NCBI GenBank assembly: GCA_031761405.1
Contig: JASEVX010000003.1
Coordinates: forward strand, 64,718,927-64,782,926
Length of the DNA: 64,000 nucleotides
Reading direction: 5' to 3'
Source: Serripes groenlandicus
Lineage: Eukaryota > Mollusca > Bivalvia > Cardiida > Cardiidae
Shown: in pieces, positions 1 through 13,100 of the stretch
How the letters are laid out: the number at the start of each line of letters is the position of its first letter
How positions within the stretch are numbered: the stretch's first letter is position 1
Notes under the pieces: model-generated
What the model saw: only the letters and a program-made list of their open reading frames with translations
Told to the model about the DNA's origin: nothing
The model's database searches: none
Made by a program: the position numbers and the translations under genes

Positions 1-65
1 GCAATTTCATCATTTGTCACAATGTTTTTATAAGTCATCTGCTGCAAAGGTGTCATATGGCATGT

Positions 66-420
66 GTATCAGGTAAAGGGTTAACTAAAAGAACTATATT
101 GTTACTCTTCGAAAATTAGAAAAAAATGTTTAAGGAAAAGGGATAACTAAAACAACAATATTGTAACACTTCGAAAATTAGAAAAAAATGTTTAAGGAAA
201 AGGAATAACTAAAACAACAATATTGTAACACTTCGAAAATTAGAAAAAAATGTTTAAGGAAAAGGGATAACTAAAACAACAATATTGTAACACTTCGAAA
301 ATAAGAAAAAGATGTTTAAAGGAAAAGGGATAACTGAAACAACAATATTGTAACACTTCGAAAATTAGAAAAAAATATTTCTAATTTAGAGTTGAAAAAG
401 TTTAAGGAAAAGAGTTAACC
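66..420. repeat. 62-bp tandem repeat, about 5 units
   Basis: TAACTAAAACAACAATATTG followed by TAACACTTCGAAAATTAG and AAAAAATGTTTAAGG recurs at 62-bp spacing (82, 144, 206, 268, 331), the last unit with an insert of about 20 bp. Each unit starts with AAAGGG(T/A)TAA, the MITE terminus, so the array probably grew from a MITE end. Confidence -1.
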
Positions 421-440
421 AATTTGAGCAATTGCTCCTT

Positions 441-1033
441 TTTAGCTCACCTATGCACAAAGTGCAAGGTGAGCTTTTGTGATCGCTCACAGTCCGTCAT
501 CATCGTCATCGTTGTCGTCGTCGTCTTCGTCGTCCGCCGGTTCACATTTACCTACAAACGACTTCTCCGCCTAAACCAATTAACCAAATTCAAAATAATT
601 TAAGATCCGTTGAAAAACATGGCCGCAAGGGGGCGGAGCTTGTTCATAGACTCATATAGGGAAAAACCTTTAAAAATCTTCTTGTCTAAGAGTAGAGGGC
701 CCAGGCCTTGACATTTGGTATGTAGCATCATCTAGTGGACCCCTACCAAGATTGTTCAAATTATAGCCCTGGGGTAAAAAATGGCCCCACCCGGGTCACT
801 TGTTTTACATATACTCGTTATTGTAAACACTTTAAAAATATTCTTGTCCATTTGCCATGAATGTTCTTTGGGTGCCCCTCTACTAAGACTTCAAATTATT
901 TTGATAGGATGATAAACATGGTCACCAGGGGGTGTTGCTTGTTTTCCGTATATATCTATAGACAAAGAACAATGAAAACTTTTTAAGTTTGATTAAATAA
1001 GGTGAGCGATATAGGACCATCATGGTCCTCTTG
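441..1033 (+). mobile_element. AGCTCACC-family HINE inside a MITE
   Basis: 5' TTTAGCTCACCTATGCAC with complement GCAAGGTGAGCTTTTGTGAT; GTCGTCGTCGTC stretch; degenerate cores (GGCCGC...GGGGGC, GACCCCTACCAAGATTGTTC); 3' AGGTGAGCGAT, stem AGGACCATCATGGTCCT, then CTTG. Flanks are MITE centre (GAGCAATTGCTCCTTTT) and right arm (AATGTTTTCAAAATGTGTC). Confidence -1.
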
Positions 1034-1105
1034 TTCCTTAATGTTTTCAAAATGTGTCTATGCTAGAGAAAAGCTTACAGCAGATGGTTTTCCTTATCAT
1101 TACAG

Positions 1106-1173
1106 ACAGGACTCACAGCCCTGGCAATGGCTGCCCAAATGGGATTTCAGAACTCCTGTAAAATACTTCTCAA
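1106..1173 (+). CDS. Ankyrin gene, first visible exon
   Basis: Acceptor ends TTACAG; donor is AA|GTAAGG. Reads TGLTALAMAAQMGF then CKILL, the first helix pair of an ankyrin repeat. It ends with two bases of a Lys codon that the first base of the next exon completes, giving KILLKYGARPDV across the intron. It starts in phase 0, so at least one more exon lies upstream of the window. Confidence -1.
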
Positions 1174-4100
1174 GTAAGGTTTATCTTAAACTGTCATCTT
1201 TGAGTTAAAATGTTGGATATTTCATCATATATTTATTTTAACAGTCAACTGCTTTGAATATATGGGTGGAGAGAAAAAAAATCTATCCAGAAATATGGAA
1301 GTAATGTATTGCTTTCATAAGAAATTGAACATATTATGGGAATGTGAGTATTTGCTCCTTTTATGCAATTTCTCTTTGTCTCATATCGTTTTAACCCTTT
1401 CCCACATACAGGAAATCTTCAGCAGACGACTTTGAAAACAGCAAAGCAAAAGTATGCAAAAACATCTCTACAAAATTTAATGATGATATAGTTAAAAACA
1501 TTATGGCAAACGGAGAAATTGCTCATTATGGGCAATTTCTCCATTTGCCACATTGTTTTCAAAAGTCGTCTGCTGCAGATGTGTTGTTGAAATGCGTCTG
1601 CAAGTGGGAAAGGGTTAAAAGTCGTCTGTTATAAAGCCATGAGGAATGTTCTTTGTTTGAGGTAACAGGTAAAAGACAACACCATCAGGTATGGGGTTCA
1701 TTATACCCCCAGATACATAGTATATGGGGGATATATAGGAATCAAGCTTGTCGGTTGGTCGGTCGGTTTGTCAGTCCGTTGGTCTGTGGACATTTCTTGT
1801 GAACACTATTTCTCAGCAACCTTGGTCAGAATTCAATATAACTTCACAAGAATGATTGATACCAGGCCAAGTTGTACATATTGTTGGCGTGTTGCACTGG
1901 AATTATTAGCTCGACTTTTGAAAAAAACGAGAGCTATTGTCATGACCCTGGTGTCATCATCGGCGTCGGTGGTGGCATGGTCGTCCGTTTAAGGTTTTTT
2001 GTTAAGCTCATTTTTTATTTTCTGTTTTCTATCAGTCGAGCGTCTGTGCCGTACGTGGTGCTCTTGTTTTTAAATAAGTTATGGCCCCTTGAATTTCTCA
2101 TACATATGTATATTGTCAGGCACCAGCTGGGGGTATTCATCCCCTTCAGTGATATTTCTAGTTTCCTAACCCTTTCCCCATATACAGACACTTTCTGAGG
2201 CCTCTGCACCTGATGACTTTTGGTAACAGTATGTCAAAAGGAGAAATTGTTTATGATGAGCATTTTCCCCATTTGTCACACTGTTTTCAACTCTGTTCCA
2301 TATTTATACTTATAGAAATATTCCCTATATTTGCCTATATGTTTTTCAAAGTCGTGTGCTGCGGATTTGTTGTATGTGGGAATAGGTGGATTAACCCTTT
2401 CCCTCATATAAACGCTTTCTGACGCCTCTGCAGCAGGCGGCTTTTTGAAAACATAGTGACAAAAGAAGAAATTGCTCAAAACGAGCAATTTCTCCTTTTG
2501 ACACAATGTTTTCCACTTTTAGTCATAGGTTATCCATTCAATTATAGAGATTTTCTATTTTTTGACAAAATATGTTTAAAGTCGTCTGCTGCAGAATTGT
2601 CGTATGAGGGAAAGGGTTAATAGTATGGAGATGAGTCTATGAACTCTGCCAGCCCTTTGAAAGCACTTTGACAAAAGGAAAAATTGCTGATTATTAACAA
2701 TTTCTTCTTTTGCCACAATGGTTTCAACTCAACTCAATAATTCTATTTTCAAATATAGAGATTTTATACACTTTCGCCCGGATGCTCTTAATCCTTTCCC
2801 ACATACAGACACTTGCTGAGGCCTCTGCAGCAGACAACTTTTGAAAACATTGTGACAAAAGTAGAACTTGCTTAAAATGAGTAATTTCTCATGTTGCCAC
2901 AGTGTTTTCAAGTTTATTTAATGAATCATTTATAGGGATATTTCACAATTTTGCAAAATCATTTTTAAAGTTGTCTGCTTCAGATTTGTCGTATATGGGG
3001 AAGTGGGAGACTCTTAACCCTTTCCCACATACAACAAATCTGCAGCAGACATTTTGAAAGTATTTAGACTAGTAAAAAATATGGAATATCGATATGAAAT
3101 GAAGAAGAATAAAGTTGAAAATACTGTGGCATAAGGTAAAATTACTCATTTTGAGCAATTTTTCCTCTTGATACAATGTTTTCAAATGTATTCTGCAGCA
3201 GAAGTATCAGAAAGCGTCTCTGTATGTGAGAAACAATTAATTTATCTATTTGGTTAGGTATGGAGCCAGACCAGATGTGTCTGATATGCAGGATTACCTC
3301 CCTTTGCACCATGCTGTCTTGGGAAATCATGAGAAAGTGGTGGATGTATTCTTTGAATATGAGCCAGTCACTTATGTGGTAAGTCAAACTTTTACTGATG
3401 ATGGATGCTACTCTATATCAACTTACCTATGATATTTTAGTGTAGTCTGCTTATGAAACATGTTAGGTTAACCCTTTCCCTCATACGACAATTCTGCAGC
3501 AGACGACTTTGAACATTTTTTGTCAAAAAATAGAAAATATCTATAATTGAATGGATAACCTATGACTAAAAGTGGAAAACATTGTGGCAAAAGGAGAAAT
3601 TGCTTGTTTTGAAAGCATTATTTTTTTAAAACCTTTTTAGCTTGTCCGTTTTTCAAGAACAAAAGTTGAGGTATTATGATATCCTTAGCATAGTCATCAT
3701 CTGCTTTGTCACATTTATTTTTACCAACTAAAAAACCATACAACATTTTCAATGAAATTTGGTACACATATTCCTAGGAACAAATACCCATGTCTATACC
3801 AAGTCACATAAAACTGGATTTTATAATTATTCAGTAATGCCACTTTTTCAACTTAGAAACAGACAGACAAGAGTTGGCACTGCTCTTGTTTAGTAACTGG
3901 CTTAACTAAGGTGGTCCAAGTGTTGACCCTTTCCCTCATATAAACGCTTGCTGACGTGTCTGCAGCAGACAGCCTTTTGAAAACATAGCAATTTCTCCTT
4001 TTGCCACAATGTTATCCACTTTTAGTCATAGGTTTTCCATTCAATTATAGAGATTTTCTATTTTTTGACGAAATATGTCCAAAGTCGTCTGCTGCAGAAT

Positions 4101-7100
4101 TGCTCTATAATTGAATGGATAACCTATGACTAAAAGTGGAAAACATTGTGGCAAAAGGAGAAATTGCTCGTCTCGAGCAATTTCTTCTTTTGTCACTATG
4201 TTTTCAAAAAGCCGTCTGCTGCAGGGGCGTCAGAAAGCGTCTATATGAGGTAAAGAGTTAACCCTTTCCCAATTTAACTAAATAGAGCAGACATTTTTTT
4301 TTATATATTTTGGACTAGGAGTTTGAGCAATCACTGTTATCTTTATCAGGGAAGCGTTCTTGGCAAATTGTACAAATGGACAAGATTGAAAAGCTCATAT
4401 TAACCCTTTTCCCACATACAACAAATCTGCAGCAGACGACTTTGAAAAAATAGTGACGAAAACCTGAAAAATCTCCATAAAAGATAGCTTAATTATTAAA
4501 TAAAGTGGAAAACATTGTGGCCAAAGGAGAAATTGCTCATCATGAGCAATTTCACCTTTGGCCACAACAATTTCAATTTCAAAAGTCGTGCTATTATGTC
4601 AAAATACGTCTGCAGGTGGGAAAGTAGCCTGGCACAAGGCTCTATGTTTATTATTATATGCTGCATTTCAACTGGTGTCTGAAACTTATGGTCAAGTCCT
4701 AAGGACGATAATCAGAGTAATGCATATTTTGTCTATTAGAGTTCTCCCCCATTGTAACATTGAAAAATAACCATAAGGACTGTTGCCAGTCTAGTGGGAA
4801 AGGGTTAAGTCATTCCTTGCCAGGCCAAAGAGGTGTTGTTTTCCATTTTGTCATCATAATTATCGTATTAGAGGTCTGTAACGAGACCTGCTACTCCCTA
4901 TGATTTTTCTGTGTACAGACGTTACATTTACTGCTGTATTGAATGTTGAAAGGCTGACTGTGTCAAGGCTCTGATAAGATTAACCTTTCCCGCATACAAA
5001 AATTCTGCAGCAGACGACTTTGAAAACATACCCGAATAAAATTGGAGAATCCCTTTCAATGAAAGTACAATAATTGAATAGAGTTGAAAACATGGTGACA
5101 AAAGGAGAAATTTGCTCTCTTTGAGCAATTTCTTTTTTTGTTGCCATATTTTCAAAAATCCGTCTGCTGCAGAGGCATCAGAATGCTTCTATATGAGGGA
5201 AGGGGTTAGAAGTATGCAAAGACTCACTTGAGTCTTCATGGTTTGCACACTGCACCAAGCCTTGACTCCTTTATCATTTTATGCAGTAAATATTCATGAC
5301 AATGTTCCATATATTTCAGGGCCTATATAAAGCTTTGAGATTCTGTCGGAAATCTTTAATACACGATATGCTAACAAAGGCATGGGAGATGTAAGTTATC
5401 TGTTCTGCATATTATTAAATTCTGCTATTGTGAATGACCAGAGATATACCCATATATGTTACTTCATTGGAAAACTGGTATTGACAATTCAATTATTATA
5501 CACCCCGCAAACAAAGTTTTGGGGGGGTATATTGGAATCACCCTGTGCGTCCGTCCGTCTGTCCGTCCGTCTGTTTGTCCATATGTCTTGTAAGCGCAAC
5601 TCCTCCTTAACGGCTGGACCAATTCTGATGAAACTTTACACAGTTGCAGTACACAACCTTGGGATGTGCATGAAGTAAGATTATCCCTGTCCATCCGTCC
5701 GTCTGTCCGTGTCCGTCTGTCTGTCCATATGTCTTGTAAGCGCAACTACTCCTTAACGGCTGGACCGATTCTAATGAAACTTTACACCGTTGCAGTACAC
5801 AACCTGAGGATGTGCATGAAGTAAGATTATCCCTGTTCGTCCGTCCGTCTGTCCGTGTCCGTCTGTCTGTCCATATGTCTTGTAAGTGCAACTCCTCCTT
5901 AATGGCTGGACCGATTCTGATGAAACTTTACACAGTTGCAGTACACAACCTGAGGATGTGCATGAAGTAAGATTATCCCGGTTGGAAATATATCTGTCCG
6001 TCCGTCTGTCTGTCCATATGTCTTGTAAGCGTGGGACGGGGGTATCCTTTTGTGAGTTTACTCACAGTTCTAGTTAACCCTTTCCCACATACATCAAATC
6101 TGCAGCAGATGACTTTGAAAACGTCTTGGCAAAAGTGTGATAAATCCCAATAAATGAGAGTTGAATGATCAAATAAAGTTGAAAACAGTGTGTCAAAAGG
6201 AGAAAATTGCTCATTATGAGCAATTTCTTCTTTTGCCACATTGTTTTCATTGTTTCTGTAAGTGGGGAATGGGTTAACATTAATTTATTATAAGTCACCC
6301 TCAGGGTTCTTTGGTGGGGGTAGGGTGGAGGGGGGGGAGGGGAAATTACAAGTTTGCAACTTGTCTGTTAAAAAGTGCAAACATAGAAAAAGAAAAAAAA
6401 TCTATGTAATAGATAGCTCTGATTTCAAATACTCCTCTGAGTGACCATTTACCCTGATTTTTAGCTCACCTGTCACATAGTGACAAGGTGAGCTTTTGTG
6501 ATCGCCCTTCGTCTGTCGTCTGTCCACAATTTCTTGTGAACACGATAAAGTCTTCATTTATTATCTGATGTTTACCAAACTAATACAGTAGCTAGATATC
6601 CATGAGAGCTCGATTGGATGACCTTCACCATGACTTTTTGACGTTCTTTCTATTTTTGTAGAGCAATTCAATTAGGACCCTAAAACACTTACTCAGGTGA
6701 GCGATATTGGGCCATCATGGCCCTCTTGTTTATGTTTTTATACCCCCCGGCAAACAAAGTTTGGGGGGGTATATAGGAATCACCCTGTCTGTCCGTCTGT
6801 CCGTCTGTCTGTCTGTCTGTCCGTATGTCCACATTTCTTGTAAGCACTACTCCTCCTAAACGGCTCAATGGATTTGGTTCAAACTTTACATGAAGGTTAC
6901 ACATCATATGTAGATATGCATGAAGGAAGATCACACGCCTCGGACTCTTCCAAGGGGAGATAATTTAACTTAGAGGTTATCTGCGAGGGACTCCTGTGCA
7001 CATACCTCCACATTTCTTGTAAGCACTACTCCTCCTAAACGGCTCAATGGATTTGGTTCAAATTTTACATGAAGGTTACACATCATATGTAGATATGCAT

Positions 7101-10100
7101 GAAGGAAGATCATACGCCTCGGACTCTTCCAAGGGGAGATAATTCAACTTAGAGGTTATCTGCGAGGGACTCCTGTGCACATACCTCCACATTTCTTGTA
7201 AGCACTACTCCTCCTAAACGGCTCAATGGATTTGGTTCAAACTTTACATGAAGGTTACACATCATATGTAGATATGCATGAAGGAAGATCACACGCCTCG
7301 GACTCTTCCAAGGGGAGATAATTTAACTTAGAGGTTATCTGCGAGGGACTCCTGTGCACATACCTCCACATTTCTTGTAAGCACTACTCCTCCTAAACGG
7401 CTCAATGGATTTGGTTCAAACTTTACATGAAGGTTACACATTATATGTAGATATGCATGAAGGAAGATCACACGCCTCGGACTCTTCCAAGGGGAGATAA
7501 TTTAACTTAGAGGTTATCTGCGAGGGACTCCTGTGCACATACCTCCACATTTCTTGTAAGCACTACTCCTCCTAAACGGCTCAATGGATTTGGTTCAAAT
7601 TTTACATGAAGGTTACACATCATATGTAGATATGCATGAAGGAAGATCATACGCCTCGGACTCTTCCAAGGGGAGATAATTCAACTTAGAGGTTATCTGC
7701 GAGGGACTCCTGTGCACATACCTCCACATTTCTTGTAAGCACTACTCCTCCTAAACGGCTCAATGGATTTGGTTCAAACTTTACATGAAGGTTACACATC
7801 ATATGTAGATATGCATGAAGGAAGATCACACGCCTCGGACTCTTCCAAGGGGAGATAATTTAACTTAGAGGTTATCTGCGAGGGACTCCTGTGCACATAC
7901 CTCCACATTTCTTGTAAGCACTACTCCTCCTAAACGGCTCAATGGATTTGGTTCAAACTTTACATGAAGGTTACACATCATATGTAGATATGCATGAAGG
8001 AAGATCACACGCCTCGGACTCTTCCAAGGGGAGATAATTTAACTTAGAAGTTATCTGCGAGGGACTCCTGTGCACATACCTCCACATTTCTTGTAAGCAC
8101 TACTGATTAAAACTGTATATGAAGGCTACACATTATATGTAGATATGCATGAAGGAAGATTTTTCTCCTCAGATTCTTCCAATGGAAGATAAGCAAAGTA
8201 GAAACTTTACCATTGTATCCGATGCTTTGGGAGGGGAGCGGGGGGTATTCTTCAGTGAGCTTTGCTCACAGTATTTCTAGTTATACCCCCCGGCAAACAA
8301 AGTTTGGGGGGGTATATAGGAATCACCCTGTCTGTCCGTCTGTCTGTCCGTCTGTCTGTCCGTCTGTCTGTCCGTCTGTCTGTCTGTCTGTCTGTCCGTA
8401 TGTCCACATTTCTTGTAAGCACTACTCCTCCTAAACGGCTCAATGGATTTGGTTCAAACTTTACATGAAGGTTACACATCATATGTAGATATGCATGAAG
8501 GAAGATCACACGCCTCGGACTCTTCCAAGGGGAGATAATTTAACTTAGAGGTTATCTGCGAGGGACTCCTGTGCACATACCTCCACATTTCTTGTAAGCA
8601 CTACTCCTCCTAAACGGCTCAATGGATTTGGTTCAAACTTTACATGAAGGTTACACATCATATGTAGATATGCATGAAGGAAGATCATATGCCTCGGATT
8701 CTTCCAAGGGCAGATAATTCAACTTAGAGGTTACCTGCGAGGGACTCCTGTGCACATACCTCCACATTTCTTGTAAGCACTACTCCTCCTAAACGGCTCT
8801 ATGGATTTGGGTCAAACTTTACATGAAGGTTACACATCATATGTAGATATGCATAAAGGAAGATCATATGCCTCGGATTCTTCCAAGGGCAGATAATTCA
8901 ACTTAGAGGTTACCTGCGAGGGACTCCTGTGCACATACCTCCACATTTCTTGTAAGCACTACTCCTCCTAAACCTCTCAATGGATTTGGTTCAAACTTTA
9001 CATGAAGGTTACACATCATATGTAGATATGCATGAAGGAAGATCATACGCCTCGGATTCTTCCAAGGGCAGATAATTTAACTTAGAGGTTACCTGCGAGG
9101 GACTCCTGTGCACATACCTCCACATTTCTTGTAAGCACTACTCCTCCTAAACGGCTCAATGGATTTGGTTCAAACTTTACATGAAGGTTACACATCATAT
9201 GTAGATATGCATGAAGGAAGATCATACGCCTCGGATTCTTCCAAGGGCAGATAATTCAACTTAGAGGTTACCTGCGAGGGACTCCTGTGCACATACCTCC
9301 ACATCTCTTGTAAGCACTACTCCTCCTAAATGGCTCAATGGATTTGGTTCAAACTTTACATGAAGGTTACACATCATATGTAGATATGCATAAAGGAAGA
9401 TCATATGCCTCGGATTCTTCCAAGGGCAGATAATTCAACTTAGAGGTTACCTGCGAGGGACTCCTGTGCACATACCTCCACATTTCTTGTAAGCACTACT
9501 CCTCCTAAACCTCTCAATGGATTTGGTTCAAACTTTACATGAAGGTTACACATCATATGTAGATATGCATGAAGGAAGATCATACGCCTCGGATTCTTCC
9601 AAGGGCAGATAATTTAACTTAGAGGTTACCTGCGAGGGACTCCTGTGCACATACCTCCACATTTCTTGTAAGCACTACTCCTCCTAAACGGCTCAATGGA
9701 TTTGGTTCAAACTTTACATGAAGGTTACACATCATATGTAGATATGCATGAAGGAAGATCATACGCCTCGGATTCTTCCAAGGGCAGATAATTCAACTTA
9801 GAGGTTACCTGCGAGGGACTCCTGTGCACATACCTCCACATCTCTTGTAAGCACTACTCCTCCTAAATGGCTCAATGGATTTGGGTCAAACTTTACATGA
9901 AGGTTACACATCATATGTAGATATGCATGAAGGAAGATCATATGTATCGGATTCTTCCAAGGGCAGATAATTCAACTTAGAGGTTACCTGCGAGGGACTC
10001 CTGTGCACATACCTCCACATTTCTTGTAAGCACTACTCCTCCTAAACGGCTCAATGGATTTGGTTCAAACTTTACATGAAGGTTACACATCATATGTAGA

Positions 10101-13100
10101 TATGCATGAAGGAAGATCATACGCCTCGGATTCTTCCAAGGGCAGATAATTCAACTTAGAGGTTGCCTGCGAGGGACTCCTGTGCACATACCTCTACATT
10201 TCTTGTAAGCACTACTGAGTCAAACTGTATATGAAGGCTACACATTATATGTAGATATGCATGAAGGAAGATTTTTCTCCTCAGATTCTTCCAAGGGAAG
10301 ATAAGCAAAGTAGAAACTTTACCAATGTATCCGATGCTTTGGGAGGGGAGCGGGGGGTATTCTTTAGTGAGCTTTGCTCACAGTATTTCTAGTTTTACAA
10401 TTGGTCAAAGCATTGTAGCCAGTTGATAATGCCAGTTCTTTAACCCTTTCCCACAAACGATAAATTTGCAGCAGACTCTGAAAATGAAAGTTCAATAATG
10501 GAATAGCGTTGAAAACATGGTGACAAAAGGAGAAATTGCTTGTTATACCCCCCGGCAAACAAAGTTTGGGGGGGTATATAGGAATCACCCTGTCTGTCCG
10601 TCTGTCCGTCTGTCTGTCCGTCTGTCTGTCCGTCTGTCTGTCCGTATGTCCACATTTCTTGTAAGCACTACTCCTCCTAAACGGCTCAATGGATTTGGTT
10701 CAAACTTTACATGAAGGTTACACATCATATGTAGATATGCATGAAGGAAGATCACACGCCTCGGACTCTTCCAAGGGGAGATAATTTAACTTAGAGGTTA
10801 TCTGCGAGGGACTCCTGTGCACATACCTCCACATTTCTTGTAAGCACTACTCCTCCTAAACGGCTCAATGGATTTGGTTCAAACTTTACATGAAGGTTAC
10901 ACATCATATGTAGATATGCATGAAGGAAGATCACACGCCTCGGACTCTTCTTATCTGCGAGGGACTCCTGTGCACATACCTCCACATTTCTTGTAAGCAC
11001 TACTCCTCCTAAACGGCTCAATGGATTTGGTTCAAACTTTACATGAAGGTTACACATCATATGTAGATATGCATGAAGGAAGATCACACGCCTCGGACTC
11101 TTCCAAGGGGAGATAATTTAACTTAGAGGTTATCTGCGAGGGACTCCTGTGCACATACCTCCACATTTCTTGTAAGCACTACTCCTCCTAAACGGCTCAA
11201 TGGATTTGGTTCAAATTTTACATGAAGGTTACACATCATATGTAGATATGCATGAAGGAAGATCATACGCCTCAGACTCTTCCAAGGGGAGATAATTCAA
11301 CTTAGAGGTTATCTGCGAGGGACTCCTGTGCACATACCTCCACATTTCTTGTAAGCACTACTCCTCCTAAACGGCTCAATGGATTTGGTTCAAACTTTAC
11401 ATGAAGGTTACACATCATATGTAGATATGCATGAAGGAAGATCACACGCCTCGGACTCTTCCAAGGGGAGATAATTTAACTTAGAGGTTATCTGCGAGGG
11501 ACTCCTGTGCACATACCTCCACATTTCTTGTAAGCACTACTCCTCCTAAACGGCTCAATGGATTTGGTTCAAACTTTACATGAAGGTTACACATCATATG
11601 TAGATATGCATGAAGGAAGATCATACGCCTCAGACTCTTCCAAGGGGAGATAATTCAACTTAGAGGTTATCTGCGAGGGACTCCTGTGCACATACCTCCA
11701 CATTTCTTGTAAGCACTACTCCTCCTAAACGGCTCAATGGATTTGGTTCAAACTTTACATGAAGGTTACACATCATATGTAGATATGCATGAAGGAAGAT
11801 CACACGCCTCGGACTCTTCCAAGGGGAGATAATTTAACTTAGAGGTTATCTGCGAGGGACTCCTGTGCACATACCTCCACATTTCTTGTAAGCACTACTC
11901 CTCCTAAACGGCTCAATGGATTTGGTTCAAACTTTACATGAAGGTTACACATCATATGTAGATATGCATGAAGGAAGATCACACGCCTCGGACTCTTCCA
12001 AGGGGAGCGGGGGGTATTCTTCAGTGAGCTTTGCTCACAGTATTTCTAGTTTTGAGCAATTTCTTCTTTCTGCTGCCATGTTTTCAGAAAGCCGTCTGCT
12101 GCAGGAGTGTCAGATGTGAGGGAAAGGGTTAAATTCCCAAGGATGCTCAGCTAAGGTGTATGAATCAGTCTGTCCAGCATGCTTTCATTTACTGAATTTT
12201 TGCAGATGACACAGTCATGTTCCTTTGATTATTCATGTCTTTATTGAGATTAATTGATTGATTAGGGCTTAACGCCGTTTTCAACAATTTTTCAGTCCTA
12301 TCATGGCGGCCAGTTTACCTACTCATGTGTTTCTAAGCTTTCTCACACCATGTAATCCACACAACATTCTTTCCAAGCAACTGACTGCTTTTCCACATAG
12401 ACTGTTAGCCCATTGGTGAAAGACGAACGATGCTTGGTCTTTATTGAGATCAGTTTCAATTAAACAAATTAGCCCTTTCCCACATATAGATGCCTTCAGA
12501 CATCTCTGCAGCAGACGACCTTTCTAAAGATTGTAACAAAAGAAGAAATTGCTCAAAACAAGCAATTTCTCCTTTTACCACAATGTTTTCAATTGTCTTT
12601 AGTAAGATACAATTTCCCTGTTTTTGCCTAATTGTTTTCAGTCTTCTGCAGATTTGTTGTTTGTGGAAAAGTGTTAATAAAGCCTATGAACATGTCAACA
12701 AAAAATGTTAACTGTTTTTCAGGAGACAAGAAAAGAAAGTAAGTCCTGAATTACGTATAGCCTCGATGGAAGGAGATGCGGACAAATTGTACTGTATACT
12801 GGAGGATGGGGATAACGTGGACTCAAAGGTATTGCAGGGATAACTGGCATCTTTAACCCTTTGCCCACAAACAACAAATATGCAGCAGACAACTTTGAAA
12901 ACATATTGGCCAAAATACGAAAACCTTCTGTAAATGAATGGATTATTCTCCAAAAGAGTTGAAAATATTGTGGAAAAGGGAGAATATGCTGAAATGCATT
13001 TGTATAAAGGAAAAGTTTGTAAAGAAAAAATTGCCTCGTCCATATTTTCTATGCTAAGGAATGGAGATGCATCTTTGGACGACAGTGTGTCACAAATATA

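Noticed and set aside
8213..8509. Frames rich in CPSVCPSVCPS / DRQTDRQTD
   Set aside because: Translations of the GTCTGTCC microsatellite in HINE elements.
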